Shown: positions 41,901 to 49,860 of the stretch, in pieces | Layout: every line of letters begins with the position of its first letter | Position numbering within the stretch: the stretch's first letter is position 1 | Source: Nemertoderma westbladi | Lineage: Eukaryota; Xenacoelomorpha; Nemertodermatida; Nemertodermatidae | Assembly: GCA_032718475.1 (NCBI GenBank) | Contig: JAUCBJ010003036.1 | Coordinates: 1 to 64,000, forward strand | Direction: 5' to 3' | Length of the DNA: 64,000 bases | Translations under genes and position numbers: made by a program | Notes under the pieces: model-generated | What the model saw: only the letters and a program-made list of their open reading frames with translations | Told to the model about the DNA's origin: nothing | The model's database searches: none

Positions 41901-42832
41901 TGTCCCCCCCCAGCCGGTATGTTTGGTACTGGGGTTGATGTTAATATATTGGGGCCCATACATCTATCTCCAATAACTCCCCCCTCCCCTGGATATATGT
42001 TATGTCCCTGTGTATTATAGTCATGCTGCTGTACCGATATAGGCCTACCTACCTCTCGCCTACCTACCGGTATGTACTCCGCGGCTCCCGGGTTTAACCC
42101 CGTCGCTCGCGCTACCCCATCGCCTACTCTATCTCTCCCAGCATGGCCTATAATAGTATGTGCAGTAAGGCCTACAGTATGTCCTGCAGTCTGCATGTGC
42201 CCTTTGGAACCGAAGTTTATTCTTCGCGAATCTCGAATCTCCCCGCGACTACTGCACTCTCGATCGGCAGCTATATCCCGTCGGGAAGCTTCTCTCCGAT
42301 CCCCTCTCCTGTTCTCGACTCTGTATTGGTACGTCTTGTACCCCTCTCTTGGCGTGCGGTGCGTTTCTCCGGGGCGACGGCAATCTCCCGAAGTTCGACC
42401 CCACTGGCTCCCTGACTCCATCTCTACTGTCGACGGTCCGTTATCCGTCCTCGCACTGCTATCGTTCGTGGCGACACTTCTTCTACTATCTTCTCTTCTT
42501 CTCTTTTCTGTGTAGTATTCCGGCTCGTGAGGTCTCTCGTCGACTTCCCGGTTAAACTCCACTGTTCTTCTTCTCTCTTCTGATCGGGCTCGACGCTTCG
42601 TCTGCCCTCTCGCGACGTCAACCTGCCTCTCTCTGCTCGATCGCACGCCGCTGGGGACACTCGCAATCCCCCTATTACTCTCCGTCGCCGGGTGTTGCGG
42701 TTTACCTGATTCGGCCCGCGCATTATCCGCTGACGGCTGTGGGACACTCTCTGCCCCCCCTCTCTCTCTACTAATCTCTCGCGGTGGGGTGCCCGTAGCC
42801 CCCCCCCCCCCACCCGCCACTTCTAACTTCAC
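38990..42832 (-). CDS. pol: Gag-pol fusion ORF of element E: BEL zinc knuckles + gypsy RT-RH-IN
   Basis: 1280 codons with no stop. Residues 1-400 are a low-complexity Arg/Gly-rich linker matching BEL-1. BEL-type double zinc knuckles follow at about 412-465 (CQLHRDGTHKTRSC; CHRCVVKGHRSGEC). From about 485 the sequence is Ty3/gypsy: VRICVDLKKLNDQI, KIDLVKGYWQMEL, and VMDD at about 658. RNase H has LETDASTCGLGFALF near 800 and IQTDHRALTTIF near 875. The boundary reads NNVADALSRYP. The integrase has CHACQ near 1065, CTDFAKYGG near 1097, RSDGQTCF near 1152 and SAEAAVKK near 1189 (D,D35E). There is no aspartic protease between knuckles and RT, and the DUF1759-like domain of BEL-1 is absent. The integrase C-terminus is cut at 38990 by LINE F. 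The true start is probably not the Met at 42832; the protein would be reached through frame changes at poly-G tracts. Confidence 0.85.
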   Translation of the reverse strand: MKLEVAGGGGGATGTPPREISRERGGAESVPQPSADNARAESGKPQHPATESNRGIASVPSGVRSSRERQVDVARGQTKRRARSEERRRTVEFNREVDERPHEPEYYTEKRRREDSRRSVATNDSSARTDNGPSTVEMESGSQWGRTSGDCRRPGETHRTPREGYKTYQYRVENRRGDRREASRRDIAADRECSSRGEIRDSRRINFGSKGHMQTAGHTVGLTAHTIIGHAGRDRVGDGVARATGLNPGAAEYIPVGRREVGRPISVQQHDYNTQGHNIYPGEGGVIGDRCMGPNILTSTPVPNIPAGGGQGDIPPSQYRQYTPIGARTSNSLDESRSCGQSPPHAAVQGTTSPQLAGSRTTPWQGQKENNTKNKHNPNIPSRPSLDNQNIKSVHINLSAIREGLYRKRYNPGFQCQLHRDGTHKTRSCKYWQALPKRDRVAYTDANGLCHRCVVKGHRSGECWKGRGCERTRPGAEKPMSKHKEFPIVGEPMHFFLKEDATPSAITAARPIPIHLKEKVDEALNYMLNRGIITPVGDTPTPWCHPLVVVGKPSGDVRICVDLKKLNDQIDRTIHRVPTPAEAVNVFQRNHRFFAKIDLVKGYWQMELDNESSWMTVFLTNKGKFRFLRSPMGFSSTGDAFSFRGDVALNGIDDLSKVMDDIAIGKETLPELVLNVAEVLERCVKHGFTISSTKSVLATEQIDFVGYHISAGHITADSRKVEAIRSFPIPKTRTDLRSFVGLANQMASFIPNLAQTMTPFRNILQTRNTFHWLQEHTEAMEKTKDILLSPPILGMFERGKHLILETDASTCGLGFALFQEGELNEPRTLLQCGSRMLRSAEENYAAVELETLAIYWAINKTKIYVEGCPHFTIQTDHRALTTIFNIQSLAEIENKRILNWRTKLTGFNFTVEWKKGEENNVADALSRYPCSPPDEDDNTDIDQFATICAAAVTEAVKEFIPNRGLDQVRSKAMEDQDYQSLIVALNTGDFSKNNYSRKFKKIKHELTVGNDGVILRNQRLIPPQLLIPELLSKLHKSHTGIEKMKARARELFYWPGLGDDVERVVNECHACQRSRPALPAEPLTPYPCATRPMEVLCTDFAKYGGQEFLIIVDELTGFLWIRLCDESTSSSYIKKLLRALFMEYGVPQVIRSDGQTCFSSEEMMIWFKTWSIHWCPSSPKFPQSNGSAEAAVKKVKLLLERVDGDFHSDEFAQGFMELAASQHSSTGVAPATLMFGRRINTCLPAIAESFTPISSDQWITVEKRRKNNKIKQKCDFDKNN

Positions 42833-42975
42833 TATTTCTTACTACACTTCTATACCCCTCTTGTGGAACATTCTCTGCCCCCCCTCTCTCGCCACTAATC
42901 TTATGTGGTGGGGCGCCCGTAGCCCCCCCCCCACCCGCCACATCTAACTTCAATATCTCTTACTTCGTCTCTACA
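42780..42975 (-). repeat. Tandem duplication with poly-C tracts
   Basis: Two units of roughly 120 bp, each with GGTGGGG(T/C)GCCCGTAG, a C-run (13 nt at 42799-42811; 10 nt at 42923-42932) and CACCCGCCAC. Each C-run coincides with a change of reading frame on the minus strand. Confidence 0.8.
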
Positions 42976-43707
42976 CCCCTCTCTAGTCGACGCGCTGTCT
43001 CTACTACGGCTGGGTCTATTCACCCCCGCCTCCCTCTCTACTACTGCGTGGCCCATCAGGCCTACTTCGGGTTGGCTCAACCCCGCTACCTCCTGCCTAC
43101 TAACTACGTGGCCTGCCAGGCCGCCGTCGGGTTGGCTCAACCATGCCACCTCCTGCCTACTAACTACGTGGCCTACCAGGCCCCCGTCTGCCGGGTTATG
43201 TACGTCCGACACGCTCACATTAATAGCACCATTCCCAATATTATTTGTTAAATCAATTAAATTATTAGAATTTGAAACGGGATTATTATTTAAATTATTT
43301 AAATTACTTAGATCACTACCATTCTCTAAACTTAAATTATTATTCGAATTATTTTGCGAGTTTGAATTGAAATTATTATTTAGAGTATTTGTATTTAAAT
43401 TACTACTACCTGGTAAAATATTATTATTTCCTGTAATAAAGGGATTAGGGTTATCTACTACGGTACTATTAATATTAACATTTCTTAACGTACTACTACT
43501 ACCCCCCCCCCCCCCGCCCGTACGGCTACACCAGTTCTGGCTCTCTCGCCCGGTGCCTGTAAGTGGGGTCTCACTCTCTGACAGTTCCAACCGCGCCAGT
43601 TTTAGTCGGCGCTGATTCAGTTCGGCTTGATATTGCGCAAGCCTCCCTATCCGGGCACATAAATCATCCCGCTCACGCTCTTTCTCTATCTCTCTCTCTC
43701 TGTACCC
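42901..43707 (-). CDS. Asn/Gly-rich linker ORF of element E gag
   Basis: It continues in the same frame as gag directly after the UGA at 43708-43710, with no other stop to 42901 (269 codons). It starts with a charged coil (REREIEKERERDD). It then has TGGGGGGSSS at the G14 tract (43502-43515), a long Asn-rich stretch, and three 20-residue repeats (GGLVGHVVSRQEVA). BEL-1 has matching Asn-rich sequence (17313-17663). No known domain; probably disordered Gag. At 42901 the frame ends just past a poly-G tract. Confidence 0.6.
   Translation of the reverse strand, partial: GYREREIEKERERDDLCARIGRLAQYQAELNQRRLKLARLELSESETPLTGTGRESQNWCSRTGGGGGGSSSTLRNVNINSTVVDNPNPFITGNNNILPGSSNLNTNTLNNNFNSNSQNNSNNNLSLENGSDLSNLNNLNNNPVSNSNNLIDLTNNIGNGAINVSVSDVHNPADGGLVGHVVSRQEVAWLSQPDGGLAGHVVSRQEVAGLSQPEVGLMGHAVVEREAGVNRPSRSRDSASTREGCRDEVRDIEVRCGGWGGGYGRPTT
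43046..43195 (-). repeat. 60 bp tandem repeat in element E gag
   Basis: Two full and one diverged unit encode a 20-residue repeat with GHVVSRQEVA. Confidence 0.8.
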
Positions 43708-44757
43708 TCATAAACTTTGCTCGGCCGTCTCTCTCGCAAGCATATCAAACCAGCTCGCCGGCTCGCTCTCTACTCTCATCTCCCGATCTCTACGCTCCTC
43801 GGCTCTCTCTCTATTCTCCCTTGCAAACTCTAATAATCTGGTTTCACTCCTCAGTCGCCCCTCTAACTGTTTCTGCTCTGCCGCCGCCATTCCTAATTTA
43901 AACTTTAGATTTATCTTCAGCACCCTTCTTTCTTTCGCGGAGGATGTAGCAGACTTATCGGTTGCGACGGACTCCCGTCGCCCCTCCGTCCTACCAACTT
44001 TCCCCCGCTTCCCGGAACTTCCTCCAACCGACGAGACCGAATCCTCGGAGTTAACCTCGGATTCGCCCTCCCCAGGTCTCTTCCAACCCACTAACTTAAA
44101 TTCCCTGGCATCGACTAAGTATGGCCCTATGTACACTACACCAGGCCCCATACCCCTACGTTGCCATAGCCAAAACAGTTCGAAGGCAACCCCTCTCGCT
44201 CTCTCCCTGGCCAGTTCTCCCTGCCCAGAACGCACTAGGTGATCAAAGTATCTGTTCGACTCACCTAGTCGTCTCCTCAGTCTCACCTCGTCTATCTTCG
44301 CCCCTCCTTTGGCCTCTCTCAGTTGCTCCCGGGTCGCGAGGTAGGCCCGTCGAAGTCGATCAGAAACCCCGACGTCCTCGTCGCCGACCTCTCCTCCGTC
44401 TCTCCGGGTCCGACGTCGTACCGACGGCCCCACCGTCGCCGTTCCGGTGGACCGTTCGTCGTCCTCAGCCTGTGGCTGGCCGGTGACATCGGTATGTCGA
44501 CCCTCACTCCGCGTCGACTCGTCTTTCTCTTCTCCTCCCTTCTCGTCTCCTTCCCTCGACTCGCTCTCCGGTTGTAGACGACCCCCCACATCTTGGTTCG
44601 CCGGGTTGCTCGTTATCGACGTGGCGTCAACCTGCGTCGACGTGGTCGGCGTAGCATCGATCGGCGTCGTGGGTTCGTATCGTCTCGCCGTGGCCTCGCG
44701 GATCGTTAGATCGTCGTCCGGGGTCCGCGGCGGTGTCGTTCCTCTATCTCGACTCAT
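43708..44757 (-). CDS. gag: Gag N-terminal ORF of element E
   Basis: 349 aa starting 89 nt inside the 5' LTR. Blocks shared with BEL-1: TIREATARRYEPTT, RSGQGELARERARGVA, YIGPYLVDAREFKLVGW, NSEDSVSSVG. From residue ~270 a BEL-like coiled segment follows (ATDKSATSSAKERRVLKI, LEGRLRSETRLLEFAREN). The ORF ends at UGA, context TTA TGA GGG, and the frame stays open for another 269 codons. The presumed role is particle assembly. Confidence 0.75.
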   Translation of the reverse strand: MSRDRGTTPPRTPDDDLTIREATARRYEPTTPIDATPTTSTQVDATSITSNPANQDVGGRLQPESESREGDEKGGEEKDESTRSEGRHTDVTGQPQAEDDERSTGTATVGPSVRRRTRRDGGEVGDEDVGVSDRLRRAYLATREQLREAKGGAKIDEVRLRRRLGESNRYFDHLVRSGQGELARERARGVAFELFWLWQRRGMGPGVVYIGPYLVDAREFKLVGWKRPGEGESEVNSEDSVSSVGGSSGKRGKVGRTEGRRESVATDKSATSSAKERRVLKINLKFKLGMAAAEQKQLEGRLRSETRLLEFARENRERAEERRDREMRVESEPASWFDMLARETAEQSL

Positions 44758-44846
44758 CTTCGTCTTTAGTAGCTGGTCGTCGCTAGCTAGGACGGTAGCT
44801 CTATTCTATCTCTGTCAGGGCAGCTGGGCGGATCTGATTCTGTCAC

Positions 44847-45372
44847 TGTGACGGGATCTACGGATCCCGGTTTATCCGTTGGGTTTTCTATCCACGCGTC
44901 CCCGCCGTGTGTGAAAGGTAAAAGAGTTCTGGTGTTCGGTTATATGTATAAGGTATAATAGTCTGATATATATATAGTATAACACAACAGGTAATATAAG
45001 TATGATGGCGGTAGCGGACGGTGACAGAAGTCCCCGTTCCACCCTACTGATCTGACTGAGTAAACTGAATGAATGATTACAGGTTACTGGTTATATTGCA
45101 CGGTGGCCTTATTGCTACTCAATCGATGCCTTGCCCCCCTCTGATTGGTTGATATCCCTGTTGGCACCCTTTGGAGTGTTTCCCTTCACTCCCTGTGTTC
45201 TCTCTCGGTTAGGGGTTTGGCCCCTGACCCTTATTGTGTGTGTCTCCTTTGGGGCCTATTGTCCCCGTTTACTGGGCTGACACGAGGTTGATTGGTAATC
45301 AACCTCGTGCTCCCAATATTGCTTTATGTCTCACTCTATGGGTTTGTGTTAGCGGAATTGGATAAGCTAACA
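44847..45372 (-). repeat. 5' LTR of element E
   Basis: 526 bp. A perfect 12-bp-stem hairpin lies at 45281-45309 (CACGAGGTTGAT/ATCAACCTCGTG, 5-nt loop). Five substitutions relative to the 3' LTR. Confidence 0.93.
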
Positions 45373-45377
45373 CTGAA
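45373..45377. other. Target-site duplication of element E, right
   Basis: CTGAA, matching 31158-31162. Confidence 0.9.
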
Positions 45378-47460
45378 GGAGTCGGGTTAGGTCTGGATCA
45401 GTCTTCTGAGCTTTTGCCATGTCGGCAAAATCGATAGTGACTGGCAGGATGGGTGCTAAGTCAATGGCATCGTTCGTAAACGGTGTGGATGCAGCATCGG
45501 AGGCTGACCTCGACATTGCGTCGGCAACAGCATTGTCTCTCCCTGGAAGGTGCACCAGGTCAGTAGTAAACTCGGAGATGTAACATAAATGGCGGATCTG
45601 GCGTGGTGTCCTATCTGCAGATGATGTGATGACGCCGACCAATGGTTTGTGGTCGGTAAAAACAGTGAATTTTCGCCCCTCGACGTACCAGGCAAAGTTC
45701 CTGATGGCCAGGTAGACTGCCAGTAGCTCACGATCGAAGGTGCTGTATTTAGTTTCAGCCAACTTCATTTTTGCTGAAAAGAAGGAGAGAGGAACCCACA
45801 TTCCATCCTGGAATTGTTCAAGGACAGCGCCGACTGCACGGTCAGATGCATCTGTGGAGATAGCAGTAAGGGCTCCCTCTCGGGGAAAAGCAAGAGTCGC
45901 GGCATTGAGCAGCAGCATCTTGACCTCCTGAAATGCATGAAACTGGGGCCAATTCCACTCCAGTCGTGTTGGTTTACCTGCCAGAACCTTGTGGAGAGGT
46001 TGGAGGACGTGGGCGGCATGGGAGAGGAAGCGTCTATAGAAGTTTATGACACCCAAGAACTCCTGAAGGTCTCTGACTGTTACCGGTTCTGGGTACTGCT
46101 GGATTGCATCGATTCTGTCAGATGGTGGGTGGATGCCATCAGCAGAGATGGAGTGTCCCAGGATTGTGAGACTAGGAACACCGAAGACACACTTTTCAAG
46201 GTTGATCACCAGCCCATTTGCTGCGAGACGCCCACATAGCATCCTGACATCCTTCTCATGGTCAACCATCCCACAACTACCGATGAGAATGTCGTCCTGG
46301 TAGGGCTTGGAGGCTGGCACTGGTTCGCATACCTCATCCATCAGTCTCTGCTGTGCCTGAGATGCATTGGACAGTCCAAACCCGACTCTGGTAGACTCGA
46401 ACAGGCCGAACGGAGTCGTTATTGCTGTCTTTGCTATGTCGTCTTCATGGACAGGGATCTGATTGTAGGCGCGTTTGAGGTCAATCTTAGTAAAGAGATT
46501 GCAACCTGCGAATGTGTGTGCAAAGTCCTGGATGTTGGGCAGTGGGTATGAGTCATCCTCTGTGATTGAGTTCAATTTGCGGTAATCACCGCATGGGCGC
46601 CAAGAACCATCTGGCTTTGGCACCATGTGGAGTGGGCTGCTCCAGGCGCTCTTGGACCGCCGCATGCTGCCATCGGCAACTTGCCCAAGAATGACTCTCT
46701 TGGCAATTGCCAACTTTTCAGGAGAGAGTCTGCGTGGTTTCGACCGGACAGGCGGCCCATGGGTAGGTATATGGTGGGTTACACCATGGGCGACTGTCTT
46801 CGAAGAGAAATCTGGCTGAGTAATCGACGGAAACTCGGCCAGGATGTCATTCCAGCGACTGCTGGAAGATGGCAGGAGGGAGGAGATGCTTGGGCAGTGC
46901 CCATATGCCAGGATCTGGAGGGAGGCAAAGTCGATGCAAACACCCAAAAAGCGGAGGATGTCTAGGCCAATGATAGGGCAGATGACATCGGCGACAGTGA
47001 ACAACCAAGAAGTCGGTTCATGGTGTGGCAGTGCCACAATCTGTCGCCTGAATCCATAAGTTTTGATGTTGGCACCATCTGCTGCACGGAGCGACCCGGT
47101 AGGGTCGCCATAGCGGTCCCCCGCAACAGCGGGAAGGACGGAAACAGTTGCACCCGAGTCGACCAGGAATTTGACACCAGACTCCTGGTCCCGGACATAC
47201 ATGAGAGAGGCCCCAGCACTATAGGCGGACCCACCTACAGCATAGATCGACCCATGGAGGAAAAGCAACGGTTCGACGGTGCCGTTGTCTCGCACATGAG
47301 AGATCAGGCCATTGTAGTTGACGCCGGTCGCCTTGCCTATTGGCGACCGGCACGTGCGTTTCCCGCCGATAACGACTTGGGTGTCGAGGAAGCGGATGGA
47401 TGGGAACATGGATCGTGGCATGTGCGGGCAGCATTGCCGAAACGGGTGTGGTAAAAGCAC
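45373..47460 (-). CDS. pol: Protease, RT and RNase H part of gypsy D pol
   Basis: About 697 codons open. The protease has FLVDSGATVSVLP (Asp at residue 101) and an IIGLDIL strand. The RT has PKPDGSWRPCGDYRKLN, FTKIDLKRAYNQI, a VGFGLSNASQAQQRL block and catalytic YQDD at about 387-390. RNase H shows AISTDASDRAVGAVLEQ, TFDRELLAVYLAIRNF, VFTDHKPLVGV, and boundary NAVADAMSRS. The frame is interrupted at the target duplication by element E and resumes in phase at 31157. Pol is in the -1 frame relative to gag with a 124-nt overlap; synthesis would begin at the frameshift site 47358-47364 (about residue 33), not at the first Met. Confidence 0.92.
47323..47364 (-). promoter_or_regulatory. -1 ribosomal frameshift signal of gypsy D
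   Basis: Reading the minus strand: GGGAAAC (47364-47358), in the gag frame as G GGA AAC; 6-nt spacer (47357-47352); stem arm GCCGGTCGCC (47351-47342); 9-nt loop (47341-47333); arm GGCGACCGGC (47332-47323), perfectly complementary. The gag stop TAG (47339-47337) lies in the loop. All parts match the known two-part signal used by retroviruses and many retrotransposons. Confidence 0.9.
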
Positions 47461-48386
47461 ATTCCTTTGCTCGCCGAGACTGTGTTCCAGTCTTTGTGTG
47501 AGCGGAAGCTGCCGGCTGGGGTTTTCTGCGACTTGGCAATCATATAGGTAGTAGCAGCCATCGGAGACTCCCGGACGATGATGTCGGCCTTCTCCGCATA
47601 AATCTCGAGTGGAATAGTATCATCCGCCATGATCCGGCGGACTTCAACCGGCATGCAGGACATGAAGTGTATGCGGAAATCGGTTGACTGTGGGGCATCT
47701 GACAGCGCCTCCATGCGGGCGAGCAGATGCGATGGCTTTTGGTCGCCGAGCGAGACGATCTTGGCCAGATCCTGTGCACGGTCGTAGCTCGATTTGGCAA
47801 AGAGGCGGATCAGTTTCAATTTCAGTTCGAGGTAGTTTGTGCCAGCATTGTTGGGATGAAGAACCTCGTTGTTTACCAGGTCGAGTGTGCTGTCATCGAT
47901 ATCAGCGATAAGTCGGACAAACTTATCCTGGTCTGCCACTATTCCCCTCTGCTCGAATGCGCTCTCGACTCGGACGAAGTAACGGCGAATTTCGGTGGTC
48001 GAGAATGGCGGTAGTTTAAATGGGAGAGGGACTTGGTGGGCGATCGCCGCTCTGGCAACTCCTGCCTGGAGGATAGGAGACTGTTGGATGATGGCGGTAG
48101 CAGCATCAGCGTGGGTTGGCGGAACCGTCGCATCGGCTGGCTGACGATCTCTGTGAGCTGGGGTAGGCATTTCGAGGGCTTCCACAGCGGCGAGAGCATC
48201 GGCTGGGCCCACATGGAGAAGGGCCAAGTTGCCCGGGTCCTGTCTGATCAGCAGGATAGCAACTGGGTTTTGGGTGAGGGCTGCCGCTGCGACTTGGGCA
48301 TTGTGGATGAGTTGTTCCGCCTCTTCCCTCAACTCGTGGGGGGCGTTGGCGATCGCCTGGATTTGGTCCGCCAGCAACTTCACCAT
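47337..48386 (-). CDS. gag: Gag of gypsy D
   Basis: 349 aa, starting 36 nt after the 5' LTR. N-terminal ~110 residues are Ala-rich and helical. The capsid-like part starts at FKLPPFSTTEIRRYFVRVES, followed by LKLKLIRLFAKSSYDRAQDL and IHFMSCMPVEVRRIM. C-terminal Cys/His cluster: CFYHTRFGNAARTCHDPC (about residues 305-322). Same layout as gypsy A Gag. Stop inside the frameshift hairpin loop. No damage seen. Confidence 0.88.
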   Translation of the reverse strand: MVKLLADQIQAIANAPHELREEAEQLIHNAQVAAAALTQNPVAILLIRQDPGNLALLHVGPADALAAVEALEMPTPAHRDRQPADATVPPTHADAATAIIQQSPILQAGVARAAIAHQVPLPFKLPPFSTTEIRRYFVRVESAFEQRGIVADQDKFVRLIADIDDSTLDLVNNEVLHPNNAGTNYLELKLKLIRLFAKSSYDRAQDLAKIVSLGDQKPSHLLARMEALSDAPQSTDFRIHFMSCMPVEVRRIMADDTIPLEIYAEKADIIVRESPMAATTYMIAKSQKTPAGSFRSHKDWNTVSASKGMCFYHTRFGNAARTCHDPCSHPSASSTPKSLSAGNARAGRQ

Positions 48387-48408
48387 TATGCTGCGAGTTC
48401 AGATCTCG

Positions 48409-48421
48409 TCTGGGTCACCAG
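48409..48421 (-). other. Primer-binding site of gypsy D
   Basis: On the minus strand TGGTGACCCAGAC begins one or two nt after the 5' LTR end, identical over 13 nt to the gypsy A site. Confidence 0.75.
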
Positions 48422-48654
48422 TGTGGTGCACGGGCCGAAATGAGTTCTAGTTGAATAAGGCCCCCATGCAACCAAGAAGAAAAGAAGATAGACAGATTTA
48501 CAGATAAAGTATATCAGTATTGCAGTATGATATTCAAACAGGTTACAGCATTAGGTACAACAGCAGTTCTCACATACCGGTAGGTAGGACTATATGTACC
48601 AATGGGTTAGGACCACACGACATATCATATATATCTCAATTTGAGTTCCCCACA
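48422..48654 (-). repeat. 5' LTR of gypsy D
   Basis: 233 bp, no difference seen from 29550-29782. Followed by the CCGC target duplication. Confidence 0.92.
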
Positions 48655-49783
48655 CCGCCCTACCCACTGCCCTACCCACCGCCCTACCCGCCGCCCTGCC
48701 CCACAGCCACAGTCTCACGCCAACCTACCCGCCATTCTACCACACAGCCACAGTCTCACGCTGCCCTAATGCACAGCCACAGTCTCATGCCGCCCTACAC
48801 CACAGCCACAATCTCATGCCGCCCTACCCGCCACCCTACTCCACAGCCACAGTCTCACGCTGCCCTAACGCACAGCCACAGTCTCACGCCACCCTACCCG
48901 TCGCCATACCCCACAGCCACAGTCTCACACTGCCCTACCTGCCACCCTACCCCACAGCCACAGTCTCACGCCAACCTACCCGCCGTTCTACCACACAGCC
49001 ACAGTCTCACACCGCCCTACCCACTGCCCTACCCACCGCCCTACCCGCCGCCCTGCCCCACAGCCACAGTCTCACGCCAACCTACCCGCCATTCTACCAC
49101 ACAGCCACAGTCTCACGCTGCCCTAATGCACAGCCACAGTCTCATGCCGCCCTACACCACAGCCACAATCTCATGCCGCCCTACCCGCCACCCTACTCCA
49201 CAGCCACAGTCTCACGCTGCCCTAACGCACAGCCACAGTCTCACGCCACCCTACCCGTCGCCATACCCCACAGCCACAGTCTCACACCGCCCTACCCGCC
49301 GCCCTACCCCACAGCCACAGTCTCACGCCAACCTACCCGCCGTTCTACCACACAGCCACAGTCTCACACTGCCCACTGCCCTACCCACCGCCCTACCCGC
49401 TGCCCTGCCCCACAGTCTCACGCCAACCTACCCGCCATTCTACCACACAGCCACAGTCTCACGCTGCCCTAATGCACAGCCACAGTCTCATGCCGCCCTA
49501 CACCACAGCCACAATCTCACGCCGCTCTACCCGCCACCCTACTCCACAGCCACAGTCTCACGCTGCCCTAACGCACAGCCACAGTCTCACGCCACCCTAC
49601 CCGCCGCCCTACCCCACAGCCACAGTCTCACGCTGCCTTACCCCACAGCCACATTCTCACGCTGCCCTACCCCACAGCCACAGTCTCACGCCGCCCTACC
49701 CCACAGCCACAGTTGCACGCTGCCCTAACTAACAGCCACTGTCTCAAGCCACCCTACCCTACAATCACAATCTCACGCCGCCC

Positions 49784-49860
49784 TACTACTACTACTAGGA
49801 TTGGCATGCTGCATTGCAGCTGCATTTTTAAGAATGCTGTGCCGGTTTATCGACAACACA
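49784..49860 (-). repeat. Inverted RTE LINE 3'-end fragment in satellite
   Basis: About 77 bp: the reverse complement of the RTE LINE-2 3' end including the TAG tail (seen as CTACTACTACTAGG). Confidence 0.9.

Larger units (their letters stand above)
31163..45372 (-). mobile_element. Element E: BEL/Pao-type LTR element with gypsy-type pol
   Basis: 526 bp LTRs at both ends (five differences) and a 5-bp CTGAA duplication show one insertion event of 14.2 kb, including LINE F. Gag, zinc knuckles, 3' tail and LTR ends match BEL-1. The RT-RNase H-integrase block is Ty3/gypsy. Confidence 0.85.
29550..48654 (-). mobile_element. Gypsy D: Ty3/gypsy element inserted in the satellite
   Basis: Two 233 bp LTRs with no visible difference enclose gag, pol and, inside pol, the whole of element E. 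Removing element E leaves about 4.9 kb, a normal gypsy size. A CCGC duplication (29546-29549 and 48655-48658) marks insertion into the 29 bp satellite. Confidence 0.92.

Noticed and set aside
44121-44851. Plus-strand ORFs opposite element E gag
   Set aside because: Antisense shadows of gag; no recognisable domain.
45740-47454. Plus-strand ORFs opposite gypsy D pol
   Set aside because: Antisense shadows of the conserved pol frame.
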